From positions 18,387-82,386 of the forward strand of contig CAMZLC010000058.1 of NCBI GenBank assembly GCA_947311605.1: a DNA stretch of 64,000 nucleotides, read 5' to 3'. Origin of the DNA: an uncultured Sulfurovum sp. Its GTDB lineage: Bacteria > Campylobacterota > Campylobacteria > Campylobacterales > Sulfurovaceae. The notes below the pieces were generated by a model. That model searched no databases. It saw only the letters and a list, made by a program, of their open reading frames with translations, and was not told the origin of the DNA. This document shows, one piece after another, positions 28,298-37,980 of the stretch. The translations under genes were made by a program, and so were the position numbers. Numbering within the stretch: the stretch's first letter is position 1; every line of letters starts with the position of its first letter.

Positions 28298-28564
28298 CAG
28301 GATAAAACAAGTTTACCTTTCTATTTATTTTTCGTGGGTATCTTATAATCGTCTTCAATGGAATGGAACCGAAGACTGCATCATCAGCAGATTAGACAAA
28401 AGCGCAAGAATATCTGTTGACCGACAAAAACGCAACATTTCTTTATGTTGCTAGTACTTGGTATTACCCTTCATTCCCACACACTATTACATTTTTTATG
28501 GAAAAGAACTTTTTTCCTTATCAAAAAAACCGGAAAAAGTATTACCACAATGAGGTTATGTCCT

Positions 28565-29713
28565 TTAAAGAGAATTGTACAAGGTAACATATTGATTTGC
28601 CACGTTTTCAATGGAATACTTCTGAACTGCTTTTCGTGCATCTTCTTCCATTTTCCGACGTAGCACAGAATCTTCAATTACGGTTAAAATTCCTTTGGCA
28701 AGGCTTTCAGAGTCTTCCGATGGTACAACAATCCCATTCTTGCCATTTTCAATGATAACTGCATTGCCTCCAACATCAGTTACAACAGATGGCAAGCCGT
28801 ACATTCCTGCTTCCAGTAAGGCATTAGACAACCCCTCAGCCACAGAAGGAAGAACGAAAATATCTGCAACCTGGTAAAATCGTGAGATATTTTCCCGATT
28901 TAAGAATATCTTTATAGTATCTTTGTGGCTTTTTAAAAAATCATCAAATTCTGCTGGAACTTCAGTTCCACCGACTGAAAGCAAATAAGCCTGTGGATAA
29001 TAATGCGTTATCTCATTCCAGGCATCAAATAAATACTGAACCCCTTTAATCCCTAAAAATGTTCCAACTCTAAGAATTACAATTGCCTTCAAAGGAAGAC
29101 CAAGTTGCATTTTTATAGCTTGTTTTTCTTTTTGAGTTATAGATTGTGTTCTTTCGACTCCATTTGGAATAGCAGCAATTTTGTCTTCAGTCACCCCCCA
29201 TGAAACCAATTCAGAAGAAATTGAAGGAGCAATACTGATTATTTTGTCCGCATGATACATTGAACGGATAATAAAACGGTTAAATGGGAACCGGCCATTT
29301 TCCAATAAATACAAGGGATCAAAATACTTACCACTACTCGCCATTTTTATTATAACAGGTTTTTGTAATAGTTTTGCAGCAACCACTGCCCCCAAAGTTG
29401 GTTCATGTAACATATGTATATGAAGAACATCAAATTCTTGCCGATGTCTAAGTAAATATACAAACCAATACATAACAGCTAGTTCAAATGGCCTTATGTG
29501 AGGAATACGCCGAATTGGAACAGTATCAAGAGTCTCACTTGAGAGTGTATCCGGATCTATTTTCCTGGTTATGACAGTAACCTCAATTCCCTGAGCAATT
29601 AATTCTTTAGACAACTTCAGGCATTGTCTTTCGGCGCCTCCAACATGTGGGTAAAAATTGGGCAATAACATCCACACTCTTTTTTTTCTTTCAGGGTCAC
29701 TCATAATTTTCAT
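28565..29713 (-). CDS. GT4-family glycosyltransferase
   Basis: 382 residues. WMLLPNFYPHVGGAERQCLKL is the acceptor-side GT-B motif. The donor side has VILRVGTFLGIKGVQYL, FVLPSVAEGLSNALLEAGMYG and VTDVGGNAVIIENGKNG. It overlaps the GtrA-like gene upstream by ATGA. It is followed by a 267-nt gap before the SDR gene, the longest untranslated stretch inside the cluster, so it may end a transcription unit. Confidence 0.9.
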   Translation of the reverse strand: MKIMSDPERKKRVWMLLPNFYPHVGGAERQCLKLSKELIAQGIEVTVITRKIDPDTLSSETLDTVPIRRIPHIRPFELAVMYWFVYLLRHRQEFDVLHIHMLHEPTLGAVVAAKLLQKPVIIKMASSGKYFDPLYLLENGRFPFNRFIIRSMYHADKIISIAPSISSELVSWGVTEDKIAAIPNGVERTQSITQKEKQAIKMQLGLPLKAIVILRVGTFLGIKGVQYLFDAWNEITHYYPQAYLLSVGGTEVPAEFDDFLKSHKDTIKIFLNRENISRFYQVADIFVLPSVAEGLSNALLEAGMYGLPSVVTDVGGNAVIIENGKNGIVVPSEDSESLAKGILTVIEDSVLRRKMEEDARKAVQKYSIENVANQYVTLYNSL

Positions 29714-30168
29714 TTTTGACTTCTAAGCACATGCTTATCAGAACGAAATGTCCATAAGTTATTAAGAATAAAAGTGTAGAAAGGTATTACTACAACAGTA
29801 GTTAACAGAGCAAAAACATACCAACAAGACAATATATTTACCAAAAAATATGTGATCGCTAGATTAAGAATAAACCCACTAAATGACACTAAAACAAACT
29901 TCAGCAGCGAAGTTTGCCATGCGTCAGAAGAATCGAATACCCAAATTTTATTTAATACAAAAGAAATAACAAAAATAATGGAAAAACTTATGGTGATGGC
30001 AAAAATGGGATCCATCCCTCCCCATTCAACACCCGCTATAACCAGAAGCATATATAATGAGGTTGTGCTACCTCCAACTAGAATGAATTTGAAGAGTTTC
30101 CCAACAAAAGGATCATTATACCTCATCCGACTTACTTTTAATTTATAATAGTTAATTTCGCTTCTCAT
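29710..30168 (-). CDS. GtrA-like membrane protein
   Basis: 152 residues with four hydrophobic segments. The first reads FKFILVGGSTTSLYMLLVIAG, the GtrA-family hallmark, and the second half has LLKFVLVSFSGFILNLAITYFL. GtrA proteins are thought to flip a polyprenyl-phosphate sugar to the periplasm for a membrane glycosyltransferase. GtrB-like GT2 genes lie at 24995-26164 and 32120-33013 and membrane GTs at 23726-24952 and 33037-34752, so all parts of a Gtr-type system are present in the locus. Confidence 0.85.
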   Translation of the reverse strand: MRSEINYYKLKVSRMRYNDPFVGKLFKFILVGGSTTSLYMLLVIAGVEWGGMDPIFAITISFSIIFVISFVLNKIWVFDSSDAWQTSLLKFVLVSFSGFILNLAITYFLVNILSCWYVFALLTTVVVIPFYTFILNNLWTFRSDKHVLRSQK

Positions 30169-30197
30169 CGGGGTTATCCCAAATTAACTGACTAGCC

Positions 30198-30926
30198 CTA
30201 AAGCCTATTCCGACTAAAAGCTCTACACTTTTTCAGATCTGGTTTTTTACACGAATAAAACTGATACAGAGATAATGATTTACTCACTCCTAAAACCCGA
30301 CAAGAAACACTCCTGAAGAAATAGTTAAGAACTTCTTCAATCTCTTTGGCCGTGTTAACATGTTCATGTCCCATCAATATACCGTATTCTAGCCCATACT
30401 TTAATTTGAATTCTATCCCCGTTGTACATTGCCAACCCAACCGCCATAACAATGTACCTTCACTTGGAATAGATACTCTTACAACGCCCTCTGGGTTCAA
30501 CATGGTACCACATTTCGCCACGACTTCAGGTAACTCACAAATATGTTCAAATGCTGCAATTGAAGTAATTCTATCGTACTTCATATTTACAGGCAATGAT
30601 TGGATAGTGTGATATATATGTCGTACTCGATGAAGGAATTCAGAATTTTTGTATAATTCTTGAAAAGGTTCAACAATATCATACGGACCGATATCGGACT
30701 CATAGGGCAGTTGGTTTAAATTCCCTGCACCAATTTCAAGAGTTGCCTTATTGTTATTTTTCAATATCGCATCACTAGCAACCTGTTTATGTAACCACGA
30801 TTCCATTTTCTGAGCCAAAGAAGAGGCAGGACTGCCACCTGAACGATTACGTTTATAGTGTTCAGAATAAATCTTCTTAAACTCCTCGGGTAATTCGGGA
30901 CGTTTTTTGGGGAAATTTTCAAACAT
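30198..30926 (-). CDS. Class I SAM-dependent methyltransferase
   Basis: 242 residues. The SAM loop ATLEIGAGNLNQLPYE lies near residues 62-77. Next come the acidic motif II region YDIVEPFQELYK and a post-II segment YDRITSIAAFEHICELP. The latter matches methyltransferases of the type 11/23 group. It may methylate a sugar or a biosynthetic intermediate; the acceptor is unknown. It lies among glycosyltransferase genes with gaps of 15-29 nt on both sides. Confidence 0.82.
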   Translation of the reverse strand: MFENFPKKRPELPEEFKKIYSEHYKRNRSGGSPASSLAQKMESWLHKQVASDAILKNNNKATLEIGAGNLNQLPYESDIGPYDIVEPFQELYKNSEFLHRVRHIYHTIQSLPVNMKYDRITSIAAFEHICELPEVVAKCGTMLNPEGVVRVSIPSEGTLLWRLGWQCTTGIEFKLKYGLEYGILMGHEHVNTAKEIEEVLNYFFRSVSCRVLGVSKSLSLYQFYSCKKPDLKKCRAFSRNRL

Positions 30927-30941
30927 AATATTGCCAGTGAG

Positions 30942-32051
30942 CTATATGTGGCAAGCCAGGATATCTTGTGCCCTTGTTTTCCAGGTGTAATTATTCTTGA
31001 GATCATTATACGCAGTAACGGCCAACTTCGAACGAGTTCTGTCATCCTGTAATTTTTCGATTGCAACAATCCATTCCCCGATGTTTGTTGGTGAAACCAA
31101 TATCGCGTTTGAATCGTTCAAAACCTCCTTCAAAACAGGAAGATCAGAACTAATTATTGCTTTTCCAGCAGCCATGTATTCAAAAATTTTCAATGGAGAC
31201 ATAAAGCTACTGGTGTTCTCCCCTTTATCAGAAATTTGCAAGTTTTTTTGATAAGGAGCCAGTAGAATATCGCACATACTTCGCCAATCATCGATTTTGT
31301 TTGGTTGAACAAATCCATGGAAGAATAAATTTTCAATGCGTAGTTTTTTTTGCCACAGAAGAAGGTCTTCTTCTGTACCGCCAGCTATATGAAAATCAAT
31401 AGACGGAAATTCTTGCGCAAGTTGTGCAATAATCTCGATTCCACGTCCTTTATATAAATGACCTGAATAACCAACTTGCAGACAACCTTTTCGTCCCGGC
31501 CAAGGAGATACTACCATGTTAGAATTAATGAGATCTGCCCCATCATGGGCAACATGAAGAAGGTCTTCCGGCACAGCAAACTTCTGCTGATATATTGTTT
31601 TTAGTGCAGATGAAATAACAACAATTTTAAGAAAAAATCGGCTTTTTATCAAAAAATCAAAATAATACCTGCCGGTCTTGTGCTCAAGATTCACAGGACC
31701 ATGCGCTTCGAAAATAGTAGAAAAGCCAAGCCTTGTTCCCAGAAAACAGTAGGGAAGATGTCTCCCATAAACAAGATCTGGTTTAAATCTACGAATTGTC
31801 CAGGCCACCATCGCCATATTCAGTATATCTTTGCCCTTACATTGAGGATAAGCAACTTTTTTTAACGTAAAGTCAGGCCGCACGCCGTAGTAATTAAATA
31901 TTTCATTTTCATCTATATCCTGTCCATTGTCCGGAGCCAGCAAACAAACAGTATGCCCGTAACTCGCAAAAGCCTGGCACATCTTCATCACATGAATACT
32001 ATTAGCTGCCCGTGAAGGAAGATTAGCAAAAGAAAGATACAGAATTTTCAT
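30942..32051 (-). CDS. GT4-family glycosyltransferase
   Basis: 369 residues from the ATG at 32051; a longer frame begins with a TTG at 32066. The N-terminus MKILYLSFANLPSRAANSIHVM is typical of GT4 enzymes. The C-terminal half has GCLQVGYSGHLYKGRGIEII, the nucleotide-sugar region SFMSPLKIFEYMAAGKAII and SSDLPVLKEVL. No strong ribosome binding site was seen for either start. Donor and acceptor unknown. Confidence 0.88.
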   Translation of the reverse strand: MKILYLSFANLPSRAANSIHVMKMCQAFASYGHTVCLLAPDNGQDIDENEIFNYYGVRPDFTLKKVAYPQCKGKDILNMAMVAWTIRRFKPDLVYGRHLPYCFLGTRLGFSTIFEAHGPVNLEHKTGRYYFDFLIKSRFFLKIVVISSALKTIYQQKFAVPEDLLHVAHDGADLINSNMVVSPWPGRKGCLQVGYSGHLYKGRGIEIIAQLAQEFPSIDFHIAGGTEEDLLLWQKKLRIENLFFHGFVQPNKIDDWRSMCDILLAPYQKNLQISDKGENTSSFMSPLKIFEYMAAGKAIISSDLPVLKEVLNDSNAILVSPTNIGEWIVAIEKLQDDRTRSKLAVTAYNDLKNNYTWKTRAQDILACHI

Positions 32052-32119
32052 AAACAAAAAGAACAAGAGGAAAAATTACCGGGAAACTACTTAAGCATAT
32101 ACACAGATAAATATTAAGG

Positions 32120-33013
32120 TCACTTTTTATTAACAACGAGACTCCGACGCAAAAGTGACAGTTGTTCAGTCATTAAACCAAGGAAAAAGAATAACAACCC
32201 TGAAATAATACCCATCATCGAACCAACACTCACCCCTCTGCCTTCCAGCATTATCGGAATTCCCCAGCAGATACCGGAAATTACAAAAAAAAGTGCCACT
32301 GGAAAAAAGATACGCATGGGATTAAATAAAATGACCATATTTATAATCTCCATTACCGTATCAATTGCGGTATTGATATTTATGGTACTGGTACCACCAA
32401 TTCTGGCCGTTACAGTAATAGGATGTTCCACCACAAGATGACGCTGTTGGATAAAAGCGAGAGCTATAATATCACTGAATGCCATGGTATCAGGACAAAG
32501 AGCAAGATATCGCTGTACAAGATGCGTCTGATATATCTTCATTCCAGAATTGATATCTCTTATTGTAACAGGCAGCAGGACTTTTGCTATCATTCTAATA
32601 AGTGATTTTCCAATTTTTCTAAAAACATTCTCTCCGCAATACGTTCCACGATCACCAACAACAAGATCAGCATTTTGTTTTAGTATCTGTTCATAAAGAG
32701 ATCTCACATCAGAAAGGGAGTGTTGGCCATCGGCATCTATGGTGATACAATAATTTGTTTCGCAACAACGGATGCCACTTTTTAACGCTCCACCATAACC
32801 TTTATTGACTTTATGGTGAATAATTGTGACAAAAGATTCTTTTCGGTATTGTTCAATCTCACCATAAGAGCCATCCTGCGAGCCATCATCCACGACAATT
32901 AAGTAACACCCCTGGTCTTTACAGAAAGAGATAACATCTGGTAAAAACGCCTGGAGAGATTCTTTCTCATTATAAACAGGGATTATAATGCTTAAATCAT
33001 TCATGAGAACCAA
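32120..33013 (-). CDS. GtrB-like GT2, polyprenyl-phosphate sugar synthase
   Basis: 297 residues. The GT2 domain has LSIIIPVYNEKESL, IVVDDGSQDGSYG and TIDADGQHSLSDV as the DxD motif, then VRDINSGMKIY-like text (IRDINSGMKIYQ). Two or more hydrophobic segments make up the last 80 residues. This is the layout of GtrB/bactoprenol glucosyltransferases. The large membrane GT at 33037-34752 is encoded next to it and is the likely user of the lipid-linked sugar. Confidence 0.88.
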   Translation of the reverse strand: MVLMNDLSIIIPVYNEKESLQAFLPDVISFCKDQGCYLIVVDDGSQDGSYGEIEQYRKESFVTIIHHKVNKGYGGALKSGIRCCETNYCITIDADGQHSLSDVRSLYEQILKQNADLVVGDRGTYCGENVFRKIGKSLIRMIAKVLLPVTIRDINSGMKIYQTHLVQRYLALCPDTMAFSDIIALAFIQQRHLVVEHPITVTARIGGTSTININTAIDTVMEIINMVILFNPMRIFFPVALFFVISGICWGIPIMLEGRGVSVGSMMGIISGLLFFFLGLMTEQLSLLRRSLVVNKK

Positions 33014-33036
33014 TTAACCTTACATGGTGAGCAATC

Positions 33037-34752
33037 TTATAATCTGGGTAACAATTGTAAAAGCATTATTGTATTTGATTTATCTGGAATTATTCTATAT
33101 AAATTCATAACATTGGAGTAAGTGTCAAGATATGTTTGAATCTCTGTTTTTGTTACAAGAATAACGTTTACCCGATCTCCAATGGCTTTCATGAAATTGG
33201 CAGAATACGAAAAGCTGTTCTCGGGCATAGATTTGTCGAAATATACATTAAACATCCAATAACATGACAATACTCCCCTTCCTAACATTTTATAGTCATC
33301 ATAAATTCTTTTTGAAACAAAAACTGCCTGTTCAGGGGAAACTGTTTGGAGAACATTCTCAAATTCTCGATATGGTGTGAATCGATAATTACTCTGTGAT
33401 TGGGCCTGATGGGTAACCAGTCGTTTTACGTTTCTTCCTACAGGTACAGCCAGTAGAGTGAGTAGGATGCATATAACGGCTACCTGCACCCCCTTCTGCT
33501 TTGACCACATTGCAATAAGAATCATCATCCCTCCCAAACTCAATGGCGCAATGACAACTGAATAGGTAGTCAAAAAAGACCAGCCACTCGACAATGTATT
33601 TCTGGAAACGATCCAACATCCAAGGAGATACATAAGGTATATTCCAATGGAAACTATAATTGCATTTTGTTGAACAGAATATGTTTTTGATTTTATGTAA
33701 TTATTATTAAATAAGTCTTGGCAAAAAATTTGAGGCGCCCATATGCAAAGTAGCGGGAGAACTAAAAAAAAGTATCTAGGTTCAGTGTGAAACCGACCAT
33801 TCACTAACAATAAGGTAAGCGTGAAGATAACAACAAAAGGCAAACACCACAAAACACGAATCATAAAAGGCTTTTCCCGGCCAATATATTCCAGAGGCAG
33901 TGTCAACATGTATAAGAGGAATGGTAATAATACAAAAGTACTGTTTGCATACTCTAGCCATGAATTGGAATTCCGTTTGAATTCACCAAAATTAAATAAA
34001 AATAATGCCTGGATATTAGCAAGTCGTAATTGAAAAAAGAAGTCACGTAGATAACAATAGTCCAGTATAGCCAGAATCAATCCACCTGCAAACATACCGC
34101 TGAAAATATAGCAAATGTCTATTAAGCCTTTACCTGGCATGAACTTTTTTTCATCCCGAAACAGTAAACCTATTACAAGAAATGATAAACATACCCCAAT
34201 TTCTTTTGTTTTTACCGATAAAAAGAGAATAACTCCAAACACCACAAAAGTGAGTACTCTACTTGTCCACACCTTGCAGGCATATAAATTATAAACAGTT
34301 ACCCCTAGCAACACCATCGTCATAAGAGTTACGTCAACGTAGGTCACACCGGCAAAGTCAAACAACGCGGGCTGACTGAGAAAGAACATGACCGCAATTA
34401 ATGCGTGTACAATGGATCGGGATAACAGATAAGAATTTACAATGATAAGAGTAATGGTTAGGGAAATTAAAAAACTCCAGAAACCAATCGTGCCAGCGAG
34501 CGAACTGCCGAATAAAAAAAAGAAAAAACGCTGTAGATAAATATGAAAATAACGATTTAGAATAAATGGATTTTGTTCGGGATTAAGAGAAAGGTTCATG
34601 TACAAAAGCTCATCCCATGTCAAAGATCCGCCAGAACAATAGAAAAACAATAACCAGATTAAACCAAAAAAAAATGCTAAAAGAAGTAAACTATTTCTGC
34701 CAGCAAACTGCTGGATCATAGGTTTATTCCTACTTTCGATAGTATTCAACAT
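33037..34752 (-). CDS. Polytopic membrane glycosyltransferase-like protein
   Basis: 571 residues with about 12 hydrophobic segments. The first external loop has FYCSGGSLTWDELLYMNLSL; the WDE acidic pair sits where GT-C enzymes of the GT39/83 group have their catalytic residues. The C-terminal 110 residues are soluble. Its gene follows the GtrB-like gene by 23 nt, suggesting that the two form a donor-synthase/transferase pair comparable to GtrB/GtrC. The family assignment rests on topology and one motif, so it is tentative. Confidence 0.75.
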   Translation of the reverse strand: MLNTIESRNKPMIQQFAGRNSLLLLAFFFGLIWLLFFYCSGGSLTWDELLYMNLSLNPEQNPFILNRYFHIYLQRFFFFLFGSSLAGTIGFWSFLISLTITLIIVNSYLLSRSIVHALIAVMFFLSQPALFDFAGVTYVDVTLMTMVLLGVTVYNLYACKVWTSRVLTFVVFGVILFLSVKTKEIGVCLSFLVIGLLFRDEKKFMPGKGLIDICYIFSGMFAGGLILAILDYCYLRDFFFQLRLANIQALFLFNFGEFKRNSNSWLEYANSTFVLLPFLLYMLTLPLEYIGREKPFMIRVLWCLPFVVIFTLTLLLVNGRFHTEPRYFFLVLPLLCIWAPQIFCQDLFNNNYIKSKTYSVQQNAIIVSIGIYLMYLLGCWIVSRNTLSSGWSFLTTYSVVIAPLSLGGMMILIAMWSKQKGVQVAVICILLTLLAVPVGRNVKRLVTHQAQSQSNYRFTPYREFENVLQTVSPEQAVFVSKRIYDDYKMLGRGVLSCYWMFNVYFDKSMPENSFSYSANFMKAIGDRVNVILVTKTEIQTYLDTYSNVMNLYRIIPDKSNTIMLLQLLPRL

Positions 34753-34776
34753 TCCAGTTTTAATAAAACCATTACT

Positions 34777-35472
34777 TTAAACTTCATATATTCGATCTCC
34801 AATTTGTTTTTTATCTAAGATATCGAATGTATTGTCTCTCTCATCTTGTATCTTTCCTGTACACTTTATATATGCATGCTTATTTGTTCCTGATTTTTTG
34901 CAAGTTAGACTTTCAAACTTGCTTAACAGGAACGAAAGAGACAGAAATGGCTTACTCCCTGCGATTGGATGATCTCCTAAAAAACCTTCTTTTTCCCAAA
35001 TTGATTCATACTTATAAGAAATAAAATTTTGGTAATACGTTATCTTTATATCAGAAAAATATTTTTCTAATATATGAATAGCCTTTTGAAAAAATGCGTC
35101 ATTATCAATTTCTACGAGAAAACAGCCTTTTTTGTTTACAAGCTGGCTGAGTTTTTCAATGGCAATTGCTCGTTGTTCGAAATCCAAATGGCATAATGTG
35201 TTGGTACTGACGACTAGATCCACGCTATTCGATGGCAGATCGAATTCAGTGAGGCTTCCGTTCAATCCCACAGCATTCGGACAAAGGGCAGTGCCAGATT
35301 TCAACGCATCAAAAGAGATGTCCAAGCCAAAATATTGTTTTGTCTTAAAATATGGATAGCTTTTAAAAGCGGCTGATGCAGCATCAAGACCAATACCATC
35401 AGTTAATTGCGATAAGTCTCGGTCAAGTAATGACCAGAGAAATGTTTTGGAGGGGCGAACAGCAAGTCTCAT
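34777..35472 (-). CDS. Class I SAM-dependent methyltransferase
   Basis: 231 residues. The SAM-binding half reads GIGLDAASAAFKSYPYFKTK, with YFGLDISFDALKSG as motif I-II and VDLVVSTNTLCHLD as the post-II strand. A Gly-rich loop of the usual GxGxG form is not obvious, so it is a divergent member. The start overlaps the stop of the 431-residue gene upstream by ATGA. The target is unknown; a sugar hydroxyl is the likely guess in this context. Confidence 0.72.
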   Translation of the reverse strand: MRLAVRPSKTFLWSLLDRDLSQLTDGIGLDAASAAFKSYPYFKTKQYFGLDISFDALKSGTALCPNAVGLNGSLTEFDLPSNSVDLVVSTNTLCHLDFEQRAIAIEKLSQLVNKKGCFLVEIDNDAFFQKAIHILEKYFSDIKITYYQNFISYKYESIWEKEGFLGDHPIAGSKPFLSLSFLLSKFESLTCKKSGTNKHAYIKCTGKIQDERDNTFDILDKKQIGDRIYEV

Positions 35473-36764
35473 ATTTCTTCCTTAATAATTTTTAATTGTG
35501 ACAAAAAGAAATTTGAATAATAGCCTAAAACATCCACTCCTTTCGGTTCCACATAGGATCTCAAGCAATTTGTTCTTTCTTCTTTACTATATGTCCGGCA
35601 CGTTTTATTGATAATCAACTGCCACATAAAGTGGCACAATTCTTCCTGGCAAATCACCGCCCACTCTTTCATTACCTGTTCGTGCACCATCCTATCCTGA
35701 GTTGCCCTTTTCAGAAAAATAACAGGCTTATCTCTTCTTATACTTTCAAGCACGATGGAACTGTGTGTGAAAAAAGTCACGTCAGCCCACTCTATTAAAT
35801 TGGGAGAAGGAATATCATTACCAACTACCCTGATATTGTTTTTTCCACTAAAGTCATATTGCTCTCCCCTGGTATGAGATTTAATAAGCAAAAAGGTATC
35901 AGGAAAAGCAGCAATGTATGAAATAATTCTATCAAGTTCTTCTTTATATAACCTTCCATCTGGCTTCGTAGCCATCAAAACAATCTTCAAAACTTTTGGG
36001 GATAGTACCGGAAGTGGAATATCTGGAAGAATGTTTTTTTGCTTTAATATCCACTCCTTGCTAAACCTCACACTACCTAGGACTAAAGACTGCTTCTTTT
36101 CACTTAATCCCTGAGCAATCCCTGTATCGGCTTGCGATTGATTGGCATACAGAACGTAATCTGTTTGTAATTGAGGTAATGCCCTATGAGTTAAAGAAAT
36201 TTCATCATTAGGATCCCAATTCCTGCTACTACATGCGGTTCCTATGCCCGGTCCATGCGGAACAGCAACAGTAAGGTATCCTGCTGTTTTAGCGTAATTG
36301 ATAAAGCTGTCATATTTCTTATTCAGCTGATGATCAGTAACCAGTATTCCCGATGTTTGGCTAAATACTTTATCAAAAAACAATTCAGGCAATAAATCCT
36401 TATAGAACAATTCGAGTTTGTGCTGTACCTTTTTCCAGTATAATCTATAAGAGAGACTGGAATAAACCCTGGAGAATATATTCACTCCAGAATTTTTTGT
36501 TCCTCTTGACCGGGAAAAAAGCGCTGTATTGATACCGCAAAGATCAGCGATATGTATAATTCTGATACCAAGGGACGATAAAAACTGAACTCTGTAGTCA
36601 GTGTGGTAATCTTCAGTTAGGTTAAAGATAACACATGTCACCTTAACCCTACTGTCATCATTACTTATCCTGTAAATAATAGGAACCATATGATCGATAT
36701 CATTATAGCTCCAGAAACAGAAGACAATATCTGAACGCAACAATTCCTTTGAATTTTCACACAT
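35469..36764 (-). CDS. GT-B-like surface polysaccharide protein of unknown specificity
   Basis: 431 residues, no close family recognised. The C-terminal half resembles CDP-glycerol phosphotransferase and capsule GT-B proteins: LKIVLMATKPDGRLYKEEL, FLLIKSHTRGEQ and ADVTFFTHSSIVLESIRRDKP. The last segment is the usual nucleotide-binding helix, with the HSS pair. The N-terminal half (DIVFCFWSYNDIDHMVPII) may bind the acceptor. It probably transfers a sugar or polyol phosphate. It sits at the downstream border of the unusual metabolic island. Confidence 0.65.
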   Translation of the reverse strand: MCENSKELLRSDIVFCFWSYNDIDHMVPIIYRISNDDSRVKVTCVIFNLTEDYHTDYRVQFLSSLGIRIIHIADLCGINTALFSRSRGTKNSGVNIFSRVYSSLSYRLYWKKVQHKLELFYKDLLPELFFDKVFSQTSGILVTDHQLNKKYDSFINYAKTAGYLTVAVPHGPGIGTACSSRNWDPNDEISLTHRALPQLQTDYVLYANQSQADTGIAQGLSEKKQSLVLGSVRFSKEWILKQKNILPDIPLPVLSPKVLKIVLMATKPDGRLYKEELDRIISYIAAFPDTFLLIKSHTRGEQYDFSGKNNIRVVGNDIPSPNLIEWADVTFFTHSSIVLESIRRDKPVIFLKRATQDRMVHEQVMKEWAVICQEELCHFMWQLIINKTCRTYSKEERTNCLRSYVEPKGVDVLGYYSNFFLSQLKIIKEEI

Positions 36765-36784
36765 TGAAGCAGTAAAGATGTGTT

Positions 36785-37936
36785 CTATTGGGTTGTAATT
36801 CTATCTCTGTCAATTTCTATGCCAAGCCCCGGTTTATCATTCATATGGAAAAAGCCATCTATGGGGACGAAAGGTTCAATTACAAGGTGGCTCCGCAAAG
36901 GATTACAAGTCGTGTTGCTTTCTACCATAACACAAGAAACTGAAGAGGCCGCTAAATGTAAATTAGCCGCACAATTGATGTCATTCGTCCAATTATGAAG
37001 GATGCAGCCCTTTCCCTCCTGCTGTGCACATTGTAATACATGCTTTGCTTCAGTCATTCCTGCAAGATTACAGTCAGGTTGCAAAATATCTAACGCTGGC
37101 AACCATTCCAGAAACTGATGCCTACTGACAAAACATTCCCCACCAGCAATCGGTACGGGTGAACGTTGAATCAACTGAACATAATCAACCAAAATTCTGG
37201 GAATAGGTTCTTCAATGAAAAGCAAATCCAAATCTTCTACTCGTATGGCAAAATCAAGAGCATCATCAACTGTGACCAAACGACAGCCAAGATCTACCAT
37301 TAGATCCATACCACTACCAACTGCCAGTCGAACATCCTCAAGGATTTTCACCATACCAGGAATATCTACTTTAGGAGGATGCTTATTTCGTTCAAAATGA
37401 GATGCTGTTACAGGAGTTTGCGGTCGCAGTTTCCAGGCAGTATAACCTTGTTCTTTGGCAAGTATGGCTTCCTCCACAAAAAGTTCGGTTGGTTCATGCT
37501 CATAATACATACCCCCACTGGCATAGGCACGTATCTTAGTTTTCACCTCTCCTGTTTGATTGATGAGCCGATAAACAGGAATTCCTACAGATTTACCGAC
37601 AATATCCCATAAAGCCTGTGAAATTCCTGCTAAAGCTGCCTGTCGTGGGGTGTTTCCATATGCTGGAATTCCGAGATTCTCTAGCTGTACGGTTAACAAT
37701 GAAACCTGAAAGGGATCTTTACCAATAAATATATTCTTCAGAAGATCAGCAATTTCCTTTTGAATATCCTCGAGTTTACCTCCGTATGGCCCAGGCTCTC
37801 CAAATCCGATAATGCCTTCATCGGTATGGATTTCAAGAAATATTGCACCATCTGCGACATACGACGCAGTTGGATGTGGGTAACTTACAGGTAAACCCGC
37901 TCTTATGACAAATGATTTAATATCAGTGATTTTCAT
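36785..37936 (-). CDS. Mandelate racemase/muconate lactonizing enzyme family, probable sugar-acid dehydratase
   Basis: 383 residues of the enolase superfamily. Lys169 and Arg171 form the KxR-type pair in AWKLRP. The metal ligands appear to be Asp215 (LMVDLGC), Glu242/243 (FIEEPIP) and Glu267 (IAGGECF), and the catalytic histidine His314 (CILHNWTND). A histidine-bearing member with this layout commonly dehydrates acid sugars to 2-keto-3-deoxy acids. Such an enzyme is uncommon inside polysaccharide loci. With a DapA-like aldolase and two cytidylyltransferase domains nearby, it may supply or modify an ulosonic acid precursor; this is an inference. Confidence 0.87.
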   Translation of the reverse strand: MKITDIKSFVIRAGLPVSYPHPTASYVADGAIFLEIHTDEGIIGFGEPGPYGGKLEDIQKEIADLLKNIFIGKDPFQVSLLTVQLENLGIPAYGNTPRQAALAGISQALWDIVGKSVGIPVYRLINQTGEVKTKIRAYASGGMYYEHEPTELFVEEAILAKEQGYTAWKLRPQTPVTASHFERNKHPPKVDIPGMVKILEDVRLAVGSGMDLMVDLGCRLVTVDDALDFAIRVEDLDLLFIEEPIPRILVDYVQLIQRSPVPIAGGECFVSRHQFLEWLPALDILQPDCNLAGMTEAKHVLQCAQQEGKGCILHNWTNDINCAANLHLAASSVSCVMVESNTTCNPLRSHLVIEPFVPIDGFFHMNDKPGLGIEIDRDRITTQ

Positions 37937-37980
37937 AAATGGCTATACTCAGGTAGATTTAGGAGGTTCCGAAACTACAT

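Noticed and set aside
28507..28524. Hairpin GGAAAA-N6-TTTTCC as a transcription terminator in the 267-nt gap
   Set aside because: The stem is only A/T-rich with two G-C pairs at the base and no run of T follows on either strand in the right place.
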